This document shows, piece by piece, positions 55,815 to 64,000 of a DNA stretch of 64,000 bases. Every line of letters begins with the position of its first letter. Position 1 is the first letter of the stretch. Below the pieces are notes generated by a model. The model made no database searches and was not told the DNA's origin. It worked only from the letters and a program-made list of their open reading frames with translations. A program made the translations under genes and the position numbers. Source of the DNA: Ligula intestinalis (Eukaryota; Platyhelminthes; Cestoda; Diphyllobothriidea; Diphyllobothriidae); NCBI GenBank assembly GCA_036362985.1, contig JAYGXS010000008.1, positions 25,365,680 through 25,429,679 on the forward strand, read 5' to 3'.

Positions 55815-56130
55815 AAGCACAGTCTGACACCCTTACCGTTGGGCCACGAGTTCGTTCTCTTGCTGTTTTAGATCGGGAGATATTGAAACTTTTTTATGAA
55901 CGTTCACTGATTGCTGAGTCAACTTACTCGTCCGGTGTTCTGCCCTGGGATTCCTTCTAGAGGCACACTAGCAGCCGTACAGCAGCTAGTTCTTATCGAA
56001 AGTTCGCTTGTTAGAGCATCAGTTGGTACATCACTTTGGGCTGGGTATGACTGGCTAACGATGACTGATAAGCCAGAAATTTTCACATTCCATTCTTGTC
56101 TTTGCCAACAATGCTCTCTGAACAAAATGA
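55815..56130 (+). repeat. SINE and repeat fragments beside the gap
   Basis: 55990-56110 is a SINE body ('gactggctaacgatgactga', 'taagccagaaa', 'gtctttgcc'). 55890-55960 resembles 53180-53250 ('tctgcc.tggaactcctt' type blocks). Confidence 0.6.
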
Positions 56131-56500
56131 TATCTATATTCCTGCTGCAAGTTTAACGCTCACCCCCCGAATCAATCTCCTTGGAATGCAGGACGGGACT
56201 ACCTAAATCAGGAGAGACCTACTTCCTTGGCGTTACCCGAAGCAACACATATTCGAGCACTAGTTTCACACACTCCATGTCTCCTTTATTTTGACTATTT
56301 TTATGTCATTTTCAAGGACTACGGTTAGGGGTTAGGATAAGGACATGGGAACAGGTGTCTCCATATGACAGTCGGTCATGTGCTCAATTGACGGAGCGTT
56401 ACCTCATCCCTCACGCACGCACTCATCCGTGTCTTATCTCCCTTGGAATTTGGCAGGAGACAAGCTGAGCTACAGAAGGTTGCCAGAAGAAGTGGGCAGG
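56130..56500. other. No recognised feature
   Basis: No gene or repeat that I can delimit. Confidence 0.35.
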
Positions 56501-56630
56501 CGAGTTCCAGAAGACAGTTCTGAAGAAGACGAATGAAAAGTTGATTAGCCAGACGTTTCGGCCTCTCTCTCGAACACCTCATCAGAGGCAATGGCAGAGG
56601 ATTGGCTTAAACGAGAATCAAGAGCTTGAG
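56500..56630 (-). mobile_element. PLE pLTR fragment, minus strand
   Basis: Outer edge 'gcgagttccagaagacagtt' and 'ctgaagaagac', then a well-formed hammerhead-like motif. The upstream ORF is not recognisable. Belongs with 60.66 kb to a distinct pLTR subfamily. Confidence 0.7.
56552..56585 (-). ncRNA. Hammerhead ribozyme candidate, intact core
   Basis: Minus strand: CTGATGA (56585-56579), stem II GGTGTTC-GAGA-GAGAGGCC with one mismatch and G-T pairs, GAAAC (56559-56555), GTC (56554-56552); 34 nt. Stem I can form between GCC before the core and GGC after the cleavage site, extended by ATT/AAT. All invariant bases are present. Confidence 0.72.
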
Positions 56631-57046
56631 GCCAAAAACTATTTTGTTCCAGCGACAGCATTTTCCTTATTTTAAATAAGTGATAATACTTTTCTGGGTC
56701 ATAGCCGTGCACAGCAAATTTAAGCGAAGTTTGTGCCAAACCCCAACTTTTTAATGGGTAAATGTACTAATAATGCATCATACTAGCTGCTTGATACTCC
56801 AATGTCTGTCAAGTAGTTCGTTTTGTGCGTTCAACTTTCGTCCCGTGAGAGTGACAGCCTATCTTTTTCTTTCTTCTACGTGTACAACTGTCATGTAGGT
56901 CGACAGTTCATTAAGCGCTCAAATGCACTTTTAAACAAACAAAACATGCGAAAACGCGCGTTTAACATGTAAACTAGGCGTAAGCAGCAGGATTACCGGG
57001 TTGCGACACAATTCGTGAGGCCCTAGCACTCACAGCCCGTCCGTTT

Positions 57047-57400
57047 ATAACATATTAAATTATACAGTAAATTTAATTTGGCCAGAAAAAAAAAATATAT
57101 ATATATATAACAAAATGCATTGGTTGATGAACGCTTGCCCTACCGCTAATGCAATTCATCTTTCCCGTTCTGTCTAAGGTCTCGCCTTAGCAGCTACTTC
57201 GTTAGGCGGGTAGTAATTCCAGCAAAGACAATGGAGACTGGAATAGACATTTTTGGCTTAGTAACCGTCGTAAGTGAGTCATATGTAGCCCCAAGTCTTG
57301 TCACGTCCAAGCCTGGAACTTTGAGCACAAAGATCGCGAGTTTATGGCTCAGGTGGGACTCACTTGGATCTGGACATGACTGGCTAACGACAGCACATAA
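57047..57400 (-). repeat. Inverted duplication, right arm
   Basis: Partner of 55325-55714. Its AT run is shorter (57096-57109). The SINE body continues beyond the arm to about 57480 with 'gtctcccttgttgttgctcg'. Confidence 0.9.
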
Positions 57401-57479
57401 GCCAGACATGGCCGTTCCAGTCTCCCTTGTTGTTGCTCGCAATATCATCTGCCTTCACTACCAGCTTCTCTGGCTGTCA

Positions 57480-58240
57480 GGGCCTCTAGGGCATAGCTGC
57501 TGGCGTAGATTAGATATCTCCCGCTGTATATACGCTGCGTCTGTGAAGTGAAAGAGAGGTAATTCATGCAAAGTCACTGAACACTTAGGCTTGGTAATAA
57601 CGCCTATATTTGTCCCATTATTTTGATCTTATTAGAGGATTTGATCCTGAGAAAGCTTTTAAGGGAGGAAAACTGCCCATTCCGTTTATGGAAGGATAGT
57701 AGACAGAATGTTGACGAAATCGCAGGTTGCGTAATCTCGAAATAAATGCTGCGCTAGTAATTACGACAGAACCCAGTTGTTTTAGTTTTAATGCGTTAAG
57801 CTATGGAAAATGGTCAAGGTAAGCAAGAAAAGTGTAAAATATATCCCTTACAGAAAAGTAAAATGAGGTCTTTAGTTGATTAAAATCATGTAATGTCAAG
57901 TTCGAGAAAGTTTGTTGTTTGGCAGAAACTAAGAATAATGCCAGCTCTAAAAAAGCGTTTGTTTTGCAGTGTGTGAAGCTTTGTGTCAAAAAACGCAGTA
58001 AACAAGTTGTGACTGAACTTTGTTTTGCCACATCGATGATTTGTGCCGGTAACCCAAACTGCATATAATTTATCACGAACATGAAGTTAAAGAAAATTAT
58101 TTGTACACTTAGAGCAAGTGACAAAATACGTTTTTGCAATATAACTTCCTGTTTAGCATTTTTCCCAAACGGCCCAGACAGAGGTTAATAATATTCGTAA
58201 AATGTGGGTATAAGTTTCGCAAGTTTCAAATATATTCAAA
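57480..58240. other. No recognised feature
   Basis: A 112-codon minus-strand open frame (57801-58139), Phe/Leu-rich with two hydrophobic stretches, matches nothing known to me and is probably chance. Confidence 0.35.
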
Positions 58241-58570
58241 AATATAGAGAAAATTGAGTTATTTTACTTCCAGCCAAAATTGCATCATTTGCCTTCGGGT
58301 CAATTAAAAAACTTGGAAAACATCTCTATTCGCATTATGACACTCCCTTCTTAAAAGGTAACATGCGGATATATTCAACAGCCGAATATCTAACTATACT
58401 GCCCTTTAATGCGGGGACCTATAAGAAAAAAATTTTAAATTCGTTTTAGGCGCAGCAATATTGGCCTTCTGTTGTGAACGTTCTTTTCACCCGACACTGT
58501 GTTTTGATAATTTTAAAAATTTATTTCTGTGGTCAATTTTGCCATTTTCATGAGAATATTTATCTAAACA
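58240..58570. repeat. Old dispersed repeat C, partial copy 3
   Basis: Shares 'ttatttacttccag', 'cagccgaatatctaa', 'ggcgcagcaa', 'gttgtgaacgttctttt' and 'tgttttgataattttaaaaa' type blocks with 9150-9360. Confidence 0.38.
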
Positions 58571-59505
58571 ATTGAAGTTTTGGTAAATACTTTAAAGGTG
58601 CAGCTTTTTTAAAGTGTTAAGCATTCATATGCCGAAAATCACCGAGAACGTGCCGCAATTTAGAGCACAATCTGAAATTAATTGTAATACCATATCTAAA
58701 AATGAGTGAAAACTCCCGAAAGCAATCTCCTTTTGATACGAATAACAGAATACGTATATGAGTTATTTTGTCGATTACATGGACATTAATACGCATCACC
58801 GATAGCTATTTGATACATCTTGAGTATTCCTTAGATTTTTTTACAAAAACAATTAGTACTTTTTGCATTTCGTTGAATTTATAAATTTGTTTAAGATTGT
58901 TCATTAGTCTTTTAAAGTTGACGTCAATGCGATAATGCTAGTTTACAAGCGCTTATTAATCTTGTCCAAATTTGGTCATTTTACGGGAGTTTCAGTCCGC
59001 AAGCAGCTGGACTGTGTTGTGAAGCTCCAATAGCCCTGCTTATCTTGAATCTTGCATTCATTCTTTATTTCTTTCCTGTGTTTATGTTCTTTGGCAATCT
59101 TTTCATTAACTATTCGTCGTGGTTAGCAATGACTTTCCTATTATAGATTTTGATTTTCTGTGCAAATTCAATTTCCTCTGTGCTTTCATTTGTTATGCAA
59201 TTATGGCTTGCAGTTGAGTAACTGTCACAAAATGTGTGCGGACCATTAAATCCTGCTGCTTTATATTCGGACTCCAGAAAAAATGTTTCAAATTATTGTC
59301 ACTGTTTTCCCTATCCCATTCTGATCTTCTGATGCGCGAAACTACGTATATATGTGGCCGAAACAGAAGTCATACCTTATTTAATATTCATCACGTCATT
59401 AGCTGACTTGGCAGGTAAGTCCTTGAGGCAAATACATTTACGCATCAATAGAGGAATCACGTGTATTTGGCCGCATTCAACTATGATGCTTAGTGAGGCT
59501 TTTGT
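58570..59505. other. No recognised feature
   Basis: AT-rich, no credible gene. Confidence 0.35.
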
Positions 59506-59600
59506 TTAAAATGTTGCCTGTGGTGAAGAAGGAGCCATGACCACCATAGCAAGAAATTTATTCACCTTAGGTTTCAGGTTTTTGGTAAAATTTGTAATGG
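59505..59600 (-). repeat. PLE pLTR fragment, minus strand
   Basis: Minus strand GAAACCTAAGGTGAATAAA matches the GAAACGTCAGGTGAATAAA block, followed by the 'ggctccttcttcacc' edge. Lies inverted just upstream of the plus-strand PLE tail at 59650, again the fold-back layout. Confidence 0.6.
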
Positions 59601-59649
59601 AGGATAAAATCAGGTAAGTGTTGTTGTCAAAAAAGCATCTATTTCGTAA

Positions 59650-60010
59650 AAACCCAAAGAATACGCTGGACGCGAATGGCCGAGCACGCAGCAACAGTAT
59701 TGAGAGCCGACGACAGGTCCTAAGTTGAGATTCATTCAAATAATTGCAGTCAGGTTTAATGGAAAAGAAATGACCATGACAGGCAAGAAAGGCGTGACTG
59801 ACGATCTACTAGAGTCGTAGTTTTGCAGTCCTCAGCAATTAACAAGCGTGACGACCTGCCTGCTTCATATCTGGCCTTCAGACTTTATCTAGCCAAAGTT
59901 CTTAGTCTGACAGAGAGCACGCCGAATCCCGCTGTTCCTAGTGTCAGCCTCAATGGGCCAAATCACCCAATAAAGAACGTCCCGGATACCATTAACTGCC
60001 GCCTTCTTAC
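59650..60010 (+). pseudogene. PLE GIY-YIG C-terminal tail, first of two
   Basis: Plus strand RIRWTRMAEHAATVLRAD then, after stops, SSAINKRDDLPASYLAFRLY and LAKVLSLTESTPNPAVPS. This is the catalytic-Arg/HEH part of GIY-YIG joined to the C-terminal SINKRND...LRL section; the middle is decayed. Confidence 0.75.
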
Positions 60011-60013
60011 ACC

Positions 60014-60440
60014 ATGTCGATCGAAAACATATCAAAGGCAGACGCAAGACGCCTGATCATTAAGTCTGAAAATGCACTGCCATGGCAAGAAACAGCTAAT
60101 TTGCTTACTGAGTCTGGTATGGTCTTGCACAAAGTACCTTTGACAGAAAATGTTCGATTAACATTCCGAACGCGAATAGCGGAACACTCAGCAACAGTAA
60201 GGGGGACGACGCCATATCCTAAATTGAAGCTCATTTAAAGGGACTCCGCCATACATTCGCGTTTAATGAAATTGGTATTCTGGAGTTTTAGTTTTCCGGT
60301 TTGCTGTCAACTCACAAGCGCAGCGACCTCCCGGCTCATATTCGGCGTTAAGACTTTGTCTGAGAGCGCGCCGTTAGCCATTGTTCTTGGTGCCAGTCTG
60401 GACGAGCCACATAAATGACCTTAATCTGGTAATCAGCAAC
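60014..60440 (+). pseudogene. PLE GIY-YIG fragment, second of two
   Basis: ARRLIIKSENALPWQETANL precedes ESGMVLHKVPLTENVRL and TFRTRIAEHSATV. This is the linker plus GIY-YIG start and catalytic Arg region, with VY replaced by VL and the YVGETG motif lost. A decayed C-terminal tail follows 60240 ('ctcacaagcgcagcgacctc' region). Two fragments from the same protein region lie head to tail, so they come from two insertions or a duplication. Confidence 0.72.
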
Positions 60441-60559
60441 TCGACTGTGGCCAACCACCTGGAAGGAACATGGGTTTCGATAGGCTTAACAGGCACACCG
60501 CAGCAAAAGAACTGCTAAATGCAACATCTGTACAGACAGAGAGTAATCGCACTATCTAC

Positions 60560-60790
60560 AGCCATCAGTGGTGAATTGGGGACTGTACATTGTAGCAGGC
60601 CCGAAGCAATCCTATAATCGTTGCAGCACCTGTGCAGTTCTCCATCTTATATATCTTTGCCTTTGATGATGATTTCGAATGAGAGGCCGAAACTTCGGAT
60701 AACAAACTCTGTGCATTCAGAGAAATCATATCTTCGCTTCTGTTGAAAAGGGAGTTCTGCTGGCCAGAGTGTGTGCACACTGGCTAGGTA
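60560..60790 (+). mobile_element. PLE pLTR, plus strand
   Basis: Follows the second PLE tail and carries the hammerhead-like motif, then 'ttctgttgaaaagggagttc', which resembles the complement of 56500-56540. Same pLTR subfamily as 56.5 kb. Confidence 0.65.
60663..60696 (+). ncRNA. Hammerhead-like motif
   Basis: TTGATGA (C3 to U), a loop arm TTTCGAATGAGAGGCC parallel to the 56.55-kb copy, GAAAC, TTC; total 34 nt. Confidence 0.6.
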
Positions 60791-62080
60791 AAACAAGGGA
60801 TAAATGGCTGCAGCTGCTAATGTGCGTGTTTTACTCTTTCGTTTAATATAAAACTGTAACGATCAGTGCTCACGCATCCAGAACCCACCGGTGATGAGAA
60901 GAAGACGGGTTCTTTTTCTCACTTTCAATCGTACAAGCTCAGAGCGGAAAAGATCGCCAAGGCCAGACTGTAATCTGGCCAAAATTTAGGATGTACGCTG
61001 TCCAAAAACACAATGTTCTAATCCCCAAACGATAACACAGCAGCAAGGGTGCAGAAAATGTAAGTCTATTTCAGTTCTATGTTCAGCATAGGTAAGGCAA
61101 AAAAACGCATAAACAAGCAAGTGCAATAAGACCAATTAAATAGCATCCACAAATGGATAGAGGCTGACTCACCCACCTTTATCGTGACAATACGCCCATT
61201 ACTAGGGTAATTAATGACCATTTCTCTTAATAAACCTCTATAACATGGCAAATGGGCTCAATAAAATAATTTTCCAGGATAAAATCAATTAATTGAATAA
61301 AAAAAATGTGACCAAATATATGTTGAGCTGCCTATTTTGGCTGATTTATTTTTGGCGGATGTTGGACAGAAGCCTGGGGGACGAATTTATTTTGGATAAC
61401 AAAATGGAAAGGTGTAGGGTTCATGAAACGTAAATAATGACTGAAGCGGCACATGTTTCTGTGAGTGAATGCGAGAATGAACCATATAATGGGACAAGTT
61501 ATCATCATGTAAAATTCTATGAAGTGAATGACGAACCCTAATGAAGCATTCATTGTGGTATACTTACAGCCTAGGTTATGACATCAATATAAATAGGTTC
61601 AAGTGCATTTTGTGGTTTTTGTTAGTTTGGACATCAAACATACCGTCTACATATCACGTGTACCATATTTTGGCGATTTGGTTGTATGGCGTGGGATCGA
61701 ACAGTTAGGGCAGTGAGCGAGCGCGTCGGTCAAGCTGGCCCCTAACACCCCCTCCCTCCTGGCAACCACACAAAAAGTAGCAGTTTTACATTGCTCAAGG
61801 TGATTTTTGGATCTGCAAAACACGAGCAATTAAACTTTGATTCAAATGCGCACGATGAATATTGTGTGTGCGCATCCCCTTTAGCGTGATTTATTCGCTG
61901 GACCAATACAGGAGCCAGGTCAGGGAAGGTAGACATTATTAGGGTTGCGATCCCCAGAACAAGTGCCGAAAGTGGAACAGGGGCGTGGTGGCTCGCGCCG
62001 GCCACCTGCACTTGTTCCCGCTGCTGGTCTTCTGGACCTTGGCTTGATACTCGACGTAGGTGGATGAGAGAAGAGAGATT
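60790..62080. other. No recognised feature
   Basis: No gene or repeat that I can delimit. Confidence 0.35.
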
Positions 62081-62460
62081 GTGGTATTACTTTCACCATC
62101 CCCGGAAGAGGAAGAATACGAAGAGACGATTTCTGCCCGTGGCTGCCGGCTGTCGGCCTTGCTTATCTCTCTCCACCTAACCTATTTCTCCGTTCTGAGC
62201 CGGTGTTAGCCTTCTGCGGAGCGCTCGGTAGGCGGGATGAAGGTCCATGGCTCGGTTTAGTGTGCCAGTCGAGGACCAACTTTCTAACAGCAATCTGACT
62301 ATCTTGCTTTTTCAAAAGCGAATGTGTGGCTCCTCTGACGATGAAAGCGAGCACGCTTTTGAAACGTCAGCCATAAGACAACTAGGTCTAAGAAATTTTA
62401 TTTTCTTCTTCTTTCTCTTCCGGGGATGATAAAATGAATATTTTATCTGGACCTCGAATT
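62080..62460 (-). mobile_element. PLE relic: C-terminal slice with inverted outer ends
   Basis: On the minus strand an inverted pLTR (62440-62325) is joined directly to the ORF at LESWSSTGTLNRAMDLHPAY and RALRRRLTPAQNGEIG (that join is an approximate reading across a short unclear stretch), then a stop and tail to 62090. The sequence 'cttccggggatg' occurs at both ends in opposite orientation (62418-62429 and 62097-62108 inverted). The same C-terminus appears at 25120-25180 and 26690-26760. Confidence 0.82.
62335..62368 (+). ncRNA. Best hammerhead ribozyme candidate
   Basis: CTGACGA (62335-62341), stem II AAAGCG-AGCA-CGCTTT (62344-62359) extended by a G-T pair, GAAAC (62361-62365), GTC (62366-62368); 34 nt. 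Stem I GGCT (62328-62331) with AGCC (62369-62372). Every invariant hammerhead base is present and both stems form. One unpaired U sits between the core and stem II. Stem III would be the minimal A-U and C-G pairs without a loop, so a dimer would be needed to cut. Confidence 0.78.
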
Positions 62461-64000
62461 TTTTCGTATGGAGATTGTAGTAGATGCAACGTAAATATAC
62501 TATCACCGTAAAACCAATTCACGTGCAAGTCACCGCGCCTACACTACCCTATTATTGAGCATACGTCGGAAATTGTCGAAACTGACCGTCTAAATGGCTT
62601 GCCAAATATAAACCGGATGAGGCAGTGGGATTGCCTGGACTTGGCTGCAGCGAGATGAGTGACAGAGGATGATTAGGTTGCAGGTGAGAGAAAACATGCG
62701 CTGATGTTGTTCGTAGGAATACTCGCCCCGCTGTGTCTTGGAATTCGACCTAGAGTCCGTTGTCAGTCACATGGTTACCAACATTGTATGCGGAATAAGA
62801 CTGCCAACGAACACGCGTGAGACTAAAAGAGCTGTTTCTGAGTTTTCAACCATCATCAGCTAGCCATCCGCTGAGACTCAAACGCGCTACTGGTGAGATA
62901 GAAGACACACGCCCTAATAGCTGCACGGTCGTGGGCGGAACTGTATAAAGCCCTGAAGGGACAGTGGGATGCGTAGGTCTCAATAACATACTATTTGAGT
63001 TCCCAAATGCATCAAGGTTATTCAAGATTCCCTGGGCTTTTTCTCGTTTTACAGCGAACCCTCATCGCTTCTAGGAAAGATATTTGACGACTCTTTTAAG
63101 TTTGTTCAAAGAGCGGAACACAGTTTTACAGATAAGGTGGTACGCACGTAGGGTAAATGTGTATTAAGAACTTCAAAGCTGCTCTTTTGGACCGTACTCA
63201 AGATGTAACCTGTGTTCTCATGTGGCGACTCCTTCAGTGCTCCAGACCACTTTTCACCCTTGTCCAATAATCCAACCATAGGATTTTCTGCTTTTGCTAC
63301 AACTCATGGTTAAACAACGTCATATTTTCCTTCTCTTTCCGTCACACGAAAGAAACACGCCCTGCTTACCTTCCTCACAGTTTGGCAGCTCTTGTTTTTG
63401 GACATAAACACGTCATTTGGTGTCACTTAAAACCGCTTCGGATGATATTTCCACCCTGATTTTACCGTCCTTTTTAAAACCCTATTTTAAATACGCGAAA
63501 TCAGTATGCAACGCCCTCTTTCGGGTCACGAAAAAGTCGCATGTCATTTGGACGTCACGCAATCTTTTGAAGCATTTGTTTGCCAAATACGAGTTTAAAG
63601 CAATTCAACCATTGAGAGTTCATTGTGTCCAGATATCTGCGAATACTCATTAGCTGTTAGAAAAGGGAATGCCATAGATGCAAAGCAAGTCTGATATCCA
63701 TTAAAACTAATACTCTTGCAATTAACGTTCCTACATCGCCATTAAAAAAGCGGTGTACTTCGTCGGAACTGACGATCTGAAATTCGGACCTCAATAACTG
63801 TTGATGTTTGGATGCACGTGTTTCCAAGGTGGGTTCAGAAGGAAGGGGTGGGTTAGGGGCTTAATTTTCTTTGCATCGTCCAAGAATTAAAATTTTCATT
63901 GCAATAGCCTCGTAAGATGACAGTTCTTCGTTGACTGGAGGCAATCAGTGATAGCCCACAGAGTCATTGTGCTGCTTGCACGATCAGGGAAATAGGAGAG
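62460..64000. other. No recognised feature
   Basis: Short frames only (longest 78 codons at 63417-63653) and no motif that I know. Confidence 0.35.

Noticed and set aside
57801..58139. 112-codon minus-strand ORF with hydrophobic stretches, possible membrane protein
   Set aside because: AT-rich DNA yields Phe/Leu-rich frames by chance; no family similarity, no neighbours, no second exon visible.

Overview
The window looks like gene-poor nuclear DNA from a eukaryote, most likely a parasitic flatworm (tapeworm or fluke). That is an inference from its retroelements: many decayed Penelope-like elements (PLEs) with a reverse transcriptase (RT) and a C-terminal GIY-YIG endonuclease, tRNA-headed SINEs, one LINE tail and hammerhead-like motifs in the PLE terminal repeats (pLTRs). 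I found no convincing host gene, rRNA, functional tRNA, prokaryotic operon or CRISPR array. The longest open frame (190 codons, minus strand near 14 kb) matches nothing I know and overlaps repeat sequence. A run of 100 N (55715-55814) marks a scaffold gap.

Layout. 0-9 kb: a broken PLE RT (1-540), then AT-rich DNA with old dispersed repeats and a small GC-rich 12-bp tandem repeat. 9.7-12.4 kb: a large imperfect inverted repeat, a pyrimidine-rich tract, and a fold-back PLE relic carrying only an N-terminal piece between inverted pLTRs. 13-17 kb: an unidentified repeat family with the longest ORF, and inverted copies of another repeat. 18.5-27 kb: a second PLE lineage with a YADD motif, SINE dimers, and a dense cluster of PLE endonuclease fragments. 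27-35.3 kb: three copies of an unidentified repeat (one split by a tRNA-related insertion), a LINE C-terminus, several PLE tails, a nested palindrome with perfect 98-bp arms, and a small TIR-bearing insertion. 36-43 kb: more repeats, a possible GIY-YIG relic, inverted tRNA-related heads and PLE relics. 43-51 kb: PLE termini, SINEs and an approximately 800-bp duplicated segment (44.27 and 50.35 kb). 52-57.5 kb: repeated blocks, trinucleotide microsatellites, and an inverted duplication around the gap. 59.5-62.5 kb: PLE endonuclease tails and the best hammerhead candidates.

Main finding. About 18 pLTR copies carry a hammerhead-ribozyme-like core, CUGANGA then a hairpin then GAAAC and a cleavage triplet such as GUC. 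In nearly all readable copies, from several diverged subfamilies and both strands, CUGANGA to the end of the triplet is exactly 34 nt. Many PLE relics share one layout: inverted pLTR, a truncated slice of the ORF, then a sense pLTR. One element boundary falls exactly at the predicted cleavage site. Hammerhead motifs in PLEs are established knowledge; the 34-nt spacing, the subfamily with an altered core and the cleavage-site junction are what this window adds. All of this was read by eye, without alignment software, so edges of old repeats are approximate.
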